64,000 nucleotides of DNA from an uncultured Sphingomonadaceae bacterium (GCA_946479505.1 CAMLGC010000001.1:62001-126000); one strand, 5' to 3'; numbered from the stretch's first letter, positions 41,405 to 50,738 are shown. Notes: generated by a model not told the origin, from the sequence alone. A program made the numbers and translations.

Positions 41405-42084
41405 TCGACCGAACAACGTTGGCGGGGCGGCATTTCGACCAGAGCCGCTGGCGGCCCGGCTATATCGCGTTGCCGGGCGGTTTTCCCGTTCCATCTCCTC
41501 GGGGAGCAGCTTGGTAACCACCTGCGTCTGAGCGCCGGGCGAATAGTGGCGTCCGGCAACCGCGCCGGCCGCAAACGACAGATCGACGGCGTGCAGCGCC
41601 TGTTCGGGAATCACGACCGAGGCCGCCGCAAGATCATCGTCGAGAAGTCGATGCGTTTTCCTGCGCTGAACGACCGAGATGGGGCGCTAAGCGGCCCCTT
41701 TGCCGCCCCTTTTAACCGAGAATTCCCCAGTAATTTGAGTCCCCATCGCTTTCATGTCGGGCGCGCCACTATTATCAATACGTTAGCTGTTAAAGGTCCG
41801 GTTTTTTCGCGAAACGTGCGGAATGACGGATTGACGGTTCGGTGCGGGTGAGCCGAAATGAGACCGTTGCCGCGTCCGATGCGAAGGCGGGCATATATTT
41901 CGCGCTACCGTCTGCCCGCCCGCGACGGCTCAAAAGCTCACTCAAGAAGTTTGCGTCCAATGCAGCTTCGGCGCGTCCATGGCCGCACCGCTCGAAGTAA
42001 ACGGCGGCATTCATCTGGCAATCCTTTTACTTGGCGCCGCCATTCCGCTACTCTGCGACCCAGCAGCGAAGGCGGACTGCGCCG
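41405..42084. other. Long non-coding or degraded region upstream of the TIR operon
   Basis: About 680 bases with no gene I can support. A minus-strand frame at about 41410-41680 reads ALHAVDLSFAAGAVAGRHYS and looks somewhat protein-like but has no recognised family and no good start; it may be the degraded end of a lost gene. The stretch 41700-41860 is AT-rich and is the likely place for the promoter of the TIR operon starting at 42085. I found no clear promoter boxes, hairpin terminator or RNA. Confidence 0.45.
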
Positions 42085-43887
42085 ATGTCGGATATTTTCA
42101 TCTCCTATGCCCGGTCGACCGAGCGGCAGGCGCAGCAGGTAGCCGACGCCGTTGTCGCGCTGGGCTACGATGTTTGGCGCGACGATGCGCTGCCGGCGCA
42201 CCGCGCGTATGGCGAAGTGATCGAAGAACGGCTGCGCTCGGCGAAAGCCGTGGTGGTGATCTGGTCGGCCGACGCGATCCGATCGCAATGGGTCCGCGCC
42301 GAAGCGGACACTGCGCGCGAAGCGGGCACGCTCGTGCAGCTCACCGTCGACGGCTGCCTGCCGCCGATCCCGTTCAACCAGATTCAGTGCGCCGACCTGC
42401 GCGACTGGAACGGCGATCCGAATGCCCCCGGCTGGCGCAAGGTCGCGGGCAGCATTGCGTCGCTGGTCGGCGGCGCGATGAAGGGCGCGCCGAGCAGCGA
42501 TGCTGGAAAGACGCCGCAGATCTGCATCTGCGTCCTGCCCTTCGCCAATATGAGCGGCGATGCCGAGCAGGAATATTTCAGCGACGGGATCAGCGAGGAC
42601 ATCATCACCGACCTGTCGAAGATTTCGGCGCTGGCAGTGATCGCGCGCAACACCGCATTCGGATTCAAGGGCAAGGAGATCGACGTGCGCGGCGTCGCCC
42701 GTCAGCTCGGCGTCAGCCATCTGCTCGAGGGCAGCGTGCGGAAGGCTGGCGGCCGCGTCCGCATCACCGCGCAATTGATCGATGGCGCCACCGGCGCACA
42801 CATCTGGGCCGAACGCTATGATCGCGATCTTGACGACATCTTCGCCATCCAGGACGAAATCTCGAAAGCGATCGTCGGCGCGCTCAAGCTGAAGCTGCTG
42901 CCCAAGGAGAAGAAGGCGATCGAGCAGCGCGGCACGACCAGCCCCGACGCGTATAACCTCTATCTGATGGCACGCCAGCATTGGATCAGCGGCAATGACG
43001 GTGACAGCCGCCGCGACGAGGTGATCGTGCGCATCTGCCAGGAGGCGGTTGCGCTCGATCGGGATTACGCCAAGGCCTGGGCATTGATGGCGCTGGCCCG
43101 GTCGGAGCTGCGGTTTCGTCACGATAAGCCGGTCGACGCACTCCCCGCGGCGGAACGTGCGCTCGCGCTCGACCCCAATCTGCCCGAGGCGCATTGCGTC
43201 AAGGCGCGCTACCTCGCCGACGAGGAAGGCCGCGCCGAGGAGGCGATCCGGCAGATCGAAACGGCGCTTCGCCTCGACCCCGAATCCTGGGAGGCCAACA
43301 AGGAAGCCGCACGCCTGATCTTCCGCCAGGGCAGGATCAAGGAGGCGATCCCCTATTTCGAGAAGGCCGCCTCGCTGATGGACAGCGACACCAACTCCCC
43401 CAGCCTGCTCATCACCTGCTATCAGGCGCTAGGCGATACCAAACGGCTGCAAGATGCCGCCGAGAGAACGGTGGCTCGCGCCGAGAAGGCGATCGCACAC
43501 GACAAGAGCAACGGGGCGGCACTCGGCCAGGGCACGTGTGGTCTCGCGGCGCTCGGGGAACGCGACCGCGCTCGGGAATGGTCACGGCGGGCGCTGTTGA
43601 TCGACCCTGAAAACCTGACGATGCGCTACAACATCGCCTGCGCACTGGCACGCAATCTCCACGACGTTGACGCGGCACTCGATGTTCTCCTGCCCTATGC
43701 CGACACTTTCAACGCGATGCTGGTCACGCATTTTCAGGTCGATCCCGATCTCGATGTGATCCGCGGCGATCCGCGCTTTCAGGAGATGCTGGCGCGGATG
43801 AAGGCGCGGGTGGCCGCATCCAGCCACGCGCCTATCCCCGCACCGGCGCCCGATCCATCGCCGGCAAGCCAAGTCGCCGCGCCATGA
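42085..43887 (+). CDS. TIR-domain protein with TolB/FlgO-like and TPR regions (copy 1)
   Basis: A 600-residue three-part protein without membrane segments. Residues 1-135 form a TIR domain: IFISYARSTERQAQQVADAV, YDVWRDD, then SADAIRSQWVRAEADTA, where Trp69 and Glu73 match the W-x-x-x-E position of the catalytic Glu in NAD-cleaving TIR domains. Residues about 146-270 are the TolB/FlgO-like domain seen in many signalling proteins (ICVLPFANMSGDAEQEYFSD, LLEGSVRKAGGRVRITAQLI). Residues about 290-570 are TPR-like repeats. The ATG at 42085 gives the normal TIR N-terminus. It is strongly similar over its length to the next gene. Enzyme activity and ligand are unknown. Confidence 0.88.
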   Translation: MSDIFISYARSTERQAQQVADAVVALGYDVWRDDALPAHRAYGEVIEERLRSAKAVVVIWSADAIRSQWVRAEADTAREAGTLVQLTVDGCLPPIPFNQIQCADLRDWNGDPNAPGWRKVAGSIASLVGGAMKGAPSSDAGKTPQICICVLPFANMSGDAEQEYFSDGISEDIITDLSKISALAVIARNTAFGFKGKEIDVRGVARQLGVSHLLEGSVRKAGGRVRITAQLIDGATGAHIWAERYDRDLDDIFAIQDEISKAIVGALKLKLLPKEKKAIEQRGTTSPDAYNLYLMARQHWISGNDGDSRRDEVIVRICQEAVALDRDYAKAWALMALARSELRFRHDKPVDALPAAERALALDPNLPEAHCVKARYLADEEGRAEEAIRQIETALRLDPESWEANKEAARLIFRQGRIKEAIPYFEKAASLMDSDTNSPSLLITCYQALGDTKRLQDAAERTVARAEKAIAHDKSNGAALGQGTCGLAALGERDRAREWSRRALLIDPENLTMRYNIACALARNLHDVDAALDVLLPYADTFNAMLVTHFQVDPDLDVIRGDPRFQEMLARMKARVAASSHAPIPAPAPDPSPASQVAAP

Positions 43888-44048
43888 ACCGGAGCCGCCA
43901 TGTGCCCGCGGCGAGCGATCCGCGCGAGATCGCCTGCCCAGGGGCGCGAAGGTCTAGCCGGCCGGCGGCTTGCGCGGGCTCCAATCCTGTGGATGCTGCT
44001 CGAGCGTCCTTTCGTGCCGCTGGGGATTCGAAGGAGGGCTGAACGGCG

Positions 44049-45848
44049 ATGTCCGACGTGTTCGTGTCCTACGCCCGGTCGACCGAACGCGAGGCGCGCC
44101 AGATCGCCGACGCGCTGCGCGGGCTCGGCTACGGCGTGTGGCGCGATGACGAATTGCCGGCGCACCGCGCCTATGGCGAGGTGATCGAGGAACGGCTGCG
44201 CTCGGCAAAAGCGGTGGTCGTGGTCTGGTCGGTCGACGCGATCCGATCGCAATGGGTGCGCGCAGAAGCGGACGCCGCGCGCGAGGCGGGAACGCTGGTC
44301 CAGCTCACCGTCGACGGCTGCCTGCCGCCGATGCCGTTCAATCAGATCCAATGCGCCGACCTGCGCGACTGGAACGGCGGCGCCGACGCGCCCGGCTGGC
44401 GCAAGGTCGAGGGCAGCATTGCCGCGCTGGTTCGCGCCGCCGGCGGCCCGGCCGCCGCGCCCACCGCCGACCGCGCACGCACCGACAAGAAAATCTCGAT
44501 CTGCGTCCTGCCGTTCGCCAATATGAGCGGAGACGCCGAGCAGGAATATTTCAGCGATGGAATCAGTGAGGACATCATCACCGATCTGTCGAAAATCTCG
44601 GCGCTGTCGGTGGTCGCGCGCAACACCGCCTTCACCTTCAAGGGCGCGGCGCTCGACGTGAAGAAGGTCGCGTCGCAACTGGGCGTCAGCCACGTCCTCG
44701 AGGGCAGCGTGCGCAAGGCCGGCAGCCGCGTCCGCATCACCGCGCAGTTGATCGACGGCGCTGCCGGCGACCATGTCTGGGCGGAACGCTACGATCGCGA
44801 TCTCGACGATATCTTCGCCATCCAGGACGAAATCTCGAAAGCGATCGTCGGGGCGCTCAAGGTGAAGCTGCTGCCGAAGGAGAAGAAGGCGATCGAGCAG
44901 CGCGGTACGACCAACTCCGAAGCGTACAACCTCTATCTGATGGCGCGCCAGCATTGGATCAGCGGCAATTTCGGCGATCCGCGACATGAAGCGGTGGTCA
45001 TCCGCATCTGCAAGCAGGCCATTGCACTCGACCGCGGCTATGCCAAGGCCTGGGCGCTGATGGCGCTCGCCCAGGCGAATTTGCGGTTCTGGCACGGCCG
45101 CGACATTGACGGCCTGGAAGCGGCCGATCGTGCGCTAGCACTCGATCCGAATCTGCCCGACGCACTCTGCGTCAGGGCGCGCTATTTTCTGGAAGATGGC
45201 GCTCATGCCGCGGCCAACCAGCAGATCGAAGCGGCGCTTCGGCTCGAACCCGATTCCTGGGAGGTCAATAAGGAAGCCGCTTTCCTCACGTTCCGCCAAG
45301 GGCGAATTCGCGAGGCGATCCCCTTCTACGAAAAGGCGGCATCGTTGATGGACGCCGACTATCACGACGCCGGCATGCTCACGACCTGTTACGACGCGAT
45401 CGGTGACAGCGGCGCAGCGCGGCGCGCAGCACAAACGACGCTTGCACGTGTCGAAAAGGTCGTGGGACAGGATTCGAGCAACGGCTTCGCGGTCGGTTGG
45501 GGCGCCACGTGCCACGCGCTGTTGGGAGATGCGGAGCGCGCGCGGGAATGGGCGCGGCGCGCCATGCTGATCGATCCGGACAATTGGGTGCTGATCTACA
45601 ACATAGCCTGCACCTTTACCGCCAATCTGGGCGACATCGACGGCGCCTTGGAGCTGATGGAGCCCCTTTTACAGCGGGCGAGCCCGACGCAACTGCAACA
45701 CTGCCAAGTCGATCCGGATATAGACCCGCTTCGCGCCGATCGCCGCTTCCAGGGGATGATGGCGGCGGCGAAGGCGCGGCTGGCAGCCTCGGGCCACGTC
45801 CTCGTGCCCGATCCCTCGCCGATGGCGAGCCAGACCGTCGCGCCGTGA
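44049..45848 (+). CDS. TIR-domain protein with TolB/FlgO-like and TPR regions (copy 2)
   Basis: A 599-residue paralogue of the preceding gene with the same order of TIR (1-135), TolB/FlgO-like (about 148-275) and TPR-like (about 295-570) regions. It starts MSDVFVSYARSTEREARQIA and also keeps Trp69 and Glu73 in SQWVRAEADAA. The two copies are nearly alike in the TIR and FlgO parts and diverge more in the TPR part, as expected if the TPR region recognises different partners or signals. The ATG has AAGGAGGG upstream. Its stop overlaps the GTG of the SLOG/membrane protein gene (GTGA), so copy 2 and that gene are translated together. Confidence 0.9.
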   Translation: MSDVFVSYARSTEREARQIADALRGLGYGVWRDDELPAHRAYGEVIEERLRSAKAVVVVWSVDAIRSQWVRAEADAAREAGTLVQLTVDGCLPPMPFNQIQCADLRDWNGGADAPGWRKVEGSIAALVRAAGGPAAAPTADRARTDKKISICVLPFANMSGDAEQEYFSDGISEDIITDLSKISALSVVARNTAFTFKGAALDVKKVASQLGVSHVLEGSVRKAGSRVRITAQLIDGAAGDHVWAERYDRDLDDIFAIQDEISKAIVGALKVKLLPKEKKAIEQRGTTNSEAYNLYLMARQHWISGNFGDPRHEAVVIRICKQAIALDRGYAKAWALMALAQANLRFWHGRDIDGLEAADRALALDPNLPDALCVRARYFLEDGAHAAANQQIEAALRLEPDSWEVNKEAAFLTFRQGRIREAIPFYEKAASLMDADYHDAGMLTTCYDAIGDSGAARRAAQTTLARVEKVVGQDSSNGFAVGWGATCHALLGDAERAREWARRAMLIDPDNWVLIYNIACTFTANLGDIDGALELMEPLLQRASPTQLQHCQVDPDIDPLRADRRFQGMMAAAKARLAASGHVLVPDPSPMASQTVAP

Positions 45849-47593
45849 ACCGGGGCCGTCAGGCGCCGCCGGCGACGGCATCGTCGCACACCGTCGGCGT
45901 CACCGGCCACCGGCCCAAACGGCTTGAAGGGATCGATCCCGCCGCAATGCGAGCGTCGGTCCGCTCGGTGCTGGCGACGATCGCCACGGCAATGGGCCAC
46001 GAACGCGGCCTCCGCCTCGTCAGCAGCCTCGCCGAAGGGGCGGACAGCATCGCTGCCGACGAGGCGCTGGCGTTGGGCTGGACGCTCGACGTCGTCCTGC
46101 CCTTCTCGCACGAGGACAACCGACACGATTATCCCGATCCGGGCGCCCGGACCGCGCTCGACGCCCGCCTCGCACGCGCTAATGCCGTGTTCGCTCTCAA
46201 CGGCGCGCGCGTCGATGCGGACGAGGCGGCGCAGGCCTATGAGCGCGCTGGGCGCATCATGCTCGCGCAGAGCGATATTCTGATCGCGATCTGGGATGGT
46301 GCACCGCCGCGCGGGCGCGGGGGCACGGCGCAGATCGTCGCGGAGGCCGTCGCGGAGGGCATTCCCGTCATTCACATCGCCATCACGCCCGACACGCCGC
46401 CGCTGCTGTTGTGGGACGGGCTCGACGAGCACGATCTCGGCCAGCAGTCGCTCGAAACGGTGCCGCGCGGCGGTCTCGACCAACTGCCACGCCTCGCCGG
46501 GCATCTCGCCGACCCCGCCGCCGCACCGGCGCGCTTCGCTTCCGGCCGACCGAAGCGGCTGAGCTTCGCGATCGCCTACCAGCTTCTCCTTTCGCTCACC
46601 GGAGTGCGCCGGTTGCGCCGCTCCGATTTCCTCCGACGGCAGCCGGCCGACGCCGAGCGCGAGCTTCTTGCCACATGTCGAGGCGCCCGCGGAGAAGGCG
46701 CCTTCGCGAAGCGGTTGCGCGACCACCTCGCCCCCGCCTACGCCCGCGCCGATGCAGTCGCGACCGAGGCGGCGCGCCGCTTCCGCAGCGCCTGGGTCGC
46801 CAATTTCAGCCTCGCCGCGCTGGCGGTGATCGTCTCGCTTTTTGGGCTGGTGTTGCCCGCGGCGATGAAACCCTTCCTCATCGCCCTCGAGCTGGCGATC
46901 GTCGCTTCGATCCTGCTGATCACGCATCTCGGGCGCCGCTCGGGCTGGCATCAGCGCTGGCTCGACTGCCGCCAGACCGCGGAGCGGCTGCGCTGCCTCG
47001 CGATATCGGCGCAGCTTGGCGAGCTGGCGCTGCGCGGCATCGCGCACCCGGTCTCGCGCGCGGTGGCGCGATCCCTCGCGCTGCCCGACAGCTCGGTCGA
47101 CGACGCCTATCTGACGCGGGTTCGTGACGACTTGCTGCGCCTGATCGAAGATCAGGTCGCCTATCTCGATGCCGATGCGGGGCGGATGGACCGGCTCGAG
47201 CACCGGCTCCACCGCGCCGGCGAGCTGCTGTTCGGCGCGACGGCGACGATCTGCGTCGCATTTCTCGGGCTGGAGATCGCGCTCGCTGCGATGCCGGCGC
47301 TCCGCCACGAAGCCCATGCCGCATTGATCTGGGGCACGATCGGCAGCGCCGCGTTGCCGGCGGTCGGTGCGGCGATCTACGGCATCCGCATGCAGGGCGA
47401 CTTCGCCGGCATTGCCGAACGCAACGAGGCACTTGCCGAGCAGCTTCGCCGACTGCGCCTCGTCAGCGTGAACGAGCCGCTCTCGTTCGACGCGCTGCTC
47501 CGCCGCGTCCGCCGCGTCTCCGAGCTGCTGATCGACGACCTGTCGAGTTGGCTGCACACCTATCACGCGCGCCCGCTGGCGCTACCGGGATAG
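45845..47593 (+). CDS. SLOG-like Rossmann protein with four membrane segments (putative effector)
   Basis: A 582-residue protein. Residues about 15-200 look like a SLOG/LOG-type nucleotide-binding Rossmann domain: HTVGVTGHRPKRLEG, SSLAEGADSIAADEAL, VLPFSHEDNRHDYPD and DGAPPRGRGGTAQIVAEAV with a phosphate-binding glycine loop. After a linker come two membrane helices (about 319-336 and 341-361) followed by WHQRWLDCRQTAERLRCLA, similar to SLATT/DUF4231-type 2TM domains, and later two more helices (about 459-480 and 495-515). The GTG start overlaps the TIR gene stop. In other systems SLOG domains sense nucleotides made by TIR enzymes and membrane parts act as pores; here that role is inferred. 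Confidence 0.75.
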   Translation: MNRGRQAPPATASSHTVGVTGHRPKRLEGIDPAAMRASVRSVLATIATAMGHERGLRLVSSLAEGADSIAADEALALGWTLDVVLPFSHEDNRHDYPDPGARTALDARLARANAVFALNGARVDADEAAQAYERAGRIMLAQSDILIAIWDGAPPRGRGGTAQIVAEAVAEGIPVIHIAITPDTPPLLLWDGLDEHDLGQQSLETVPRGGLDQLPRLAGHLADPAAAPARFASGRPKRLSFAIAYQLLLSLTGVRRLRRSDFLRRQPADAERELLATCRGARGEGAFAKRLRDHLAPAYARADAVATEAARRFRSAWVANFSLAALAVIVSLFGLVLPAAMKPFLIALELAIVASILLITHLGRRSGWHQRWLDCRQTAERLRCLAISAQLGELALRGIAHPVSRAVARSLALPDSSVDDAYLTRVRDDLLRLIEDQVAYLDADAGRMDRLEHRLHRAGELLFGATATICVAFLGLEIALAAMPALRHEAHAALIWGTIGSAALPAVGAAIYGIRMQGDFAGIAERNEALAEQLRRLRLVSVNEPLSFDALLRRVRRVSELLIDDLSSWLHTYHARPLALPG

Positions 47594-47672
47594 CGCGAGC
47601 CGCGTACCGCTTGATTCCCGCGCACGCACCACCCAATGAGGCAGTCCCTCGTTCAAGGAGCCGCTGCCAGCC

Positions 47673-49325
47673 TTGGCCGACACGTCCCCCACCCGATTGC
47701 CGCTCTTCCGGCCCTTTCGTCACCGAACGTTCCGCGCGGTGTGGATCGCGAGCACGGTCTCGAATTTCGGCGGGCTGATCGAAGGCGTCGGTGCGGCATG
47801 GATGATGGTGATGCTCGCCGCGCCCGCCAGCATGGTCGCGCTCGTCCAGGCCTCGCGCACCCTGCCGGTGATGCTCCTCTCGCTGCTGGCCGGCGCGATC
47901 GCCGATCAGTTCGATCGCCGTCGCGTGCTGATCGGCGCGCAATGGTTCCTGTTCTTCGCGTCGCTTGGGCTCTGTCTCGTCGCTTTTTTCGGCGTCGCAA
48001 CCCCGTGGTTGCTGCTGCTCTTCACGTTCCTGATCGGCTGCGGCAACGCGTTCAACCGGCCTGCCTGGCAGAGTTCGGTGGGCGAGATGGTGCCGCGCGA
48101 GGACCTGCCCGGCGCGGTCACGCTCAATTCGATGGGGTTCAACCTCGCGCGCAGCGTCGGCCCGGCGGTCGGTGGCCTGATCGTCGCCGCGGCGGGCGCG
48201 GCTGCCGCCTTCGCCTTCAACGTCCTCTCCTATCTTGGCCTCATCGGGGTGCTCGCCCGCTGGCGCCCGGCCATCTCCGAACGCACGCTTCCGCGCGAGC
48301 GGATCGGCCATGCGATGGCCGCCGGCGTGCGCTACGTCGCAATGTCGCCGCATATTCTCGTCGTGCTCGTGCGCTCGGCGCTGTTCGGACTCGGCTCGAT
48401 CGCGATCCAGGCACTGCTGCCGCTGGTGGCGCGCGACCTCGTCGGCGGGGGCTCGTTCACCTACGGCGTGCTCCTGGGCGCGTTCGGTATCGGCGCGGTC
48501 GGCGGAGCGATCGGCGGCAGCGCCGCGCGCCAGCGCTTCTCGACCGAGAGCGTCGTGCGCATCGCGAGCATCGCCTTCGCCATCGCCACCGCGATCGTCG
48601 GGATCTCGCCCTTCCTCCCGCTCACGCTCCTGGCGCTCGCGGTTACCGGGGCTGCGTGGATCATCGTGCTGTCGAGCTTCAACACGGTCGTCCAGCTCGC
48701 CTCGCCGCGCTGGGTGGTCGGCCGCGCGCTCGCGCTCTATCAGATGGCGACCTTCGGCGGCATGTCGCTCGGAAGCTGGTTGTGGGGCGTGATCGCCGAG
48801 CAGCATGCGGTCGGCATCGCGCTCGTCTTCGCGGCGATCGCGCAAGCCATCGCCCTTGTCCTCGCGCTCCCGTTCCGCCTTTCGGAGGTCGAGGATCTCG
48901 ACCTCGCGCCGATGCGCGAGTTCACCGCGCCCGACACCGAAGTCCCGATCGTCGGGCGCAGCGGCCCGGTCGTCATCACCCTCACCTACGACATCGCCGA
49001 GGAGGATGAGGTCGCCTTCCTGACCGTGATGGCGGAGCGTCGCCGCATCCGCCGCCGCGACGGGGCCCGCCATTGGCATCTGCTGCGCGACCTCGCCGAC
49101 CGCAACCGCTGGATCGAGCGCTATCACGTGCCGACCTGGCTCGATTACGTTCGCCACAACCAGCGCCGCACCCGTACCGACGCGGCGGTCAGCGAGGAGC
49201 TTCGTCGGCTCCACCGCGGGACCTGGCCACCCCCGATCGCGCGCATGCTCGAGCGGGACATCTCCGCATCGTTGGGCGATCGACTGGGAAATATCCTGCC
49301 AGGGCTGCGGCAGGTCCATTGGTAA
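47673..49325 (+). CDS. MFS transporter, MFS_3/EntS type, with C-terminal soluble domain
   Basis: A 550-residue transporter with about 12 membrane segments in the first 400 residues; FRPFRHRTFRAVWIASTVSNFG, ADQFDRRRVLIGAQW, GCGNAFNRPAWQSSVGEMVP and the NSMGFNLARSVGPAVGG motif are typical of the MFS_3 group of exporters. The last 140 residues form a soluble domain starting VVITLTYDIAEEDEVAFLTVM that resembles the small antibiotic-monooxygenase-like domains fused to this transporter group. The start is a TTG at 47673 with AAGGAG about 13 bases upstream. It follows the SLOG gene by 79 bases on the same strand and may share its transcript. Confidence 0.88.
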   Translation: MADTSPTRLPLFRPFRHRTFRAVWIASTVSNFGGLIEGVGAAWMMVMLAAPASMVALVQASRTLPVMLLSLLAGAIADQFDRRRVLIGAQWFLFFASLGLCLVAFFGVATPWLLLLFTFLIGCGNAFNRPAWQSSVGEMVPREDLPGAVTLNSMGFNLARSVGPAVGGLIVAAAGAAAAFAFNVLSYLGLIGVLARWRPAISERTLPRERIGHAMAAGVRYVAMSPHILVVLVRSALFGLGSIAIQALLPLVARDLVGGGSFTYGVLLGAFGIGAVGGAIGGSAARQRFSTESVVRIASIAFAIATAIVGISPFLPLTLLALAVTGAAWIIVLSSFNTVVQLASPRWVVGRALALYQMATFGGMSLGSWLWGVIAEQHAVGIALVFAAIAQAIALVLALPFRLSEVEDLDLAPMREFTAPDTEVPIVGRSGPVVITLTYDIAEEDEVAFLTVMAERRRIRRRDGARHWHLLRDLADRNRWIERYHVPTWLDYVRHNQRRTRTDAAVSEELRRLHRGTWPPPIARMLERDISASLGDRLGNILPGLRQVHW

Positions 49326-49429
49326 GCCACGTCGGGCGCCAGCTTTCGATGCGCGCTGTCATCGGAATCGTCGCCATGAGCACTGGGTCGACCAGGCCGC
49401 CTGCCCCGTTTGGTGGGCGCTGTCGCGCT

Positions 49430-49457
49430 TTGAACCGCTGACGGGACGAGATACACT
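49430..49457 (+). promoter_or_regulatory. Candidate promoter of the ECF sigma operon
   Basis: TTGAAC (49430-49435) and TACACT (49452-49457) are separated by 16 bases and lie about 30 bases before the GTG start of the sigma gene. The boxes resemble a sigma-70 type promoter. Found by eye; an ECF-type autoregulated promoter could look different. Confidence 0.3.
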
Positions 49458-49486
49458 TACAGGCGCGGAAGCAAGGAAGGCAGGAT

Positions 49487-50086
49487 GTGAGCGAAGTCCG
49501 CCCATCGGTCGAACCTGCCCCGAGCGCTAGACGTCGCGATGGGCAGGAGGATTTGCGGCTGCTGGCGCTCGTCCGCGAAGGAGATCGGGACGCATTCGAA
49601 CATCTCTACCGGATCTACTACCCCCGCCTGACCCGATTCCTGCTCAACCTCGTGCGGCGCCCGCAGCTCGTCGAGGAGGTGCTCAACGATACGCTGATGG
49701 TCGTGTGGGACAGGGCCGACAGCTTCAATGGAACGAGCAAGCTCTCCACCTGGATCTTCGCGATCGGCTACCGCAAGGCGATGAAGGCATTGCGCAAGCA
49801 GGATGAGCCAATCGAGGATTCGGAGCGCAACGAGCGGCGCAGTCTCGACGCGACACCCGAGGAAGCGCTCGGGCAGGAGCGGATTCATGGATTGCTGATC
49901 GAGGCCATGACCCACCTTTCGGCCGATCATCGCGCGGTGGTCGACCTCACCTACTTCCACGAGCTGAGCTATCGCGAGATCGCCGAGATCGTGAACTGCC
50001 CGGTGGATACGGTGAAGACCCGCATGTTTCACGCACGGCGCCACCTGCGGCGGCACATGGCCGGCGCACTCGGCGACTGGATCTAG
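49487..50086 (+). CDS. ECF-type RNA polymerase sigma factor
   Basis: A 199-residue extracytoplasmic-function sigma factor. Region 2 reads DAFEHLYRIYYPRLTRFLLN and continues with LNDTLMVVWDRADSF and STWIFAIGYRKAMKAL; region 4 is HELSYREIAEIVNCPVDTVK, a helix-turn-helix for the -35 element. The start is a GTG at 49487 with AAGGAAGG upstream. It is followed by its likely anti-sigma factor after 10 bases. The protease in the same operon could release it; target promoters are unknown. Confidence 0.93.
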   Translation: MSEVRPSVEPAPSARRRDGQEDLRLLALVREGDRDAFEHLYRIYYPRLTRFLLNLVRRPQLVEEVLNDTLMVVWDRADSFNGTSKLSTWIFAIGYRKAMKALRKQDEPIEDSERNERRSLDATPEEALGQERIHGLLIEAMTHLSADHRAVVDLTYFHELSYREIAEIVNCPVDTVKTRMFHARRHLRRHMAGALGDWI

Positions 50087-50096
50087 GATTTGAGCG

Positions 50097-50738
50097 ATGG
50101 CTGACATCATCCGGCTGCGCGACAGCCTGCACGATCAAGCGCAGATGCTGCTACCCTGGTATATCAACGGAACGCTCGACCCGCACGAGAAAGCCGACGT
50201 CGAAGCGCACCTTGCCGCCTGTGCCGAATGCCGGACAGACATCGACGTTGAGCGCACGCTGGCCGCCGAACTGGCATCGATGCCGCTCGAGGCTGCGCAC
50301 GGTTGGGAGATGTTCGCGCGCCGTCTCGATGCGTCCGCAGCCATGCCAGCGCCGACGCCGGCGTGGTCGATCCCTTTTCTCAACCGTCCGATCCGGCTCG
50401 GCTGGGCAATCACCGCGCAAGCGCTCGCCGCGGCGCTCGTCGTCACCGTGATGACCGCCATGCCCGGAACGCCGTCGGAGCCGGTTTATCAGGCGCTCGG
50501 CAGCGGATCGAGCGCGGCAAGGGCAAATATCGTCGTGTTGTTCAATCCGGAGACGAGCGAACAGGTGATGCGTGCCGCACTGATCGATGCCGATGCGCGA
50601 CTGGTCGACGGCCCAACCGCCGCTGGCGCCTATATGGCGCATGTCGCACCCGAGCGGCGCGATGCCGCCCTCGCCGAACTCCGCCAGGTGCGGCAGGTCG
50701 TCGTTGCGCAGCCGATCGATCCGGGCGCTGCGCCGTGA
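50097..50738 (+). CDS. Anti-sigma factor with zinc-finger and propeptide-like outer domain
   Basis: A 213-residue membrane anti-sigma factor. The zinc-binding motif HLAACAEC has His38, Cys42 and Cys45 (HxxxCxxC) in the sigma-binding domain; one membrane helix (AITAQALAAALVVTVMTA, about residues 103-120) follows. The outer part, about residues 140-210 (IVVLFNPETSEQVMRAALID then TAAGAYMAHVAPERRDAAL), has the pattern of inhibitor-I9/subtilisin-propeptide folds. The next gene is a subtilase that overlaps this one (GTGA), so the outer domain may be a binding partner or substrate for it. Confidence 0.88.
   Translation: MADIIRLRDSLHDQAQMLLPWYINGTLDPHEKADVEAHLAACAECRTDIDVERTLAAELASMPLEAAHGWEMFARRLDASAAMPAPTPAWSIPFLNRPIRLGWAITAQALAAALVVTVMTAMPGTPSEPVYQALGSGSSAARANIVVLFNPETSEQVMRAALIDADARLVDGPTAAGAYMAHVAPERRDAALAELRQVRQVVVAQPIDPGAAP

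Noticed and set aside
41392..41680. Minus-strand frame with ALHAVDLSFAAGAVAGRHYS
   Set aside because: Somewhat protein-like but short, without recognised family, start or ribosome-binding site; noted only in the gap entry.
47463..49319. A 618-codon frame antisense to the MFS transporter
   Set aside because: Asp/Arg/Glu-rich shadow with no hydrophobic or domain pattern, whereas the plus strand gives a clear 12-helix transporter.
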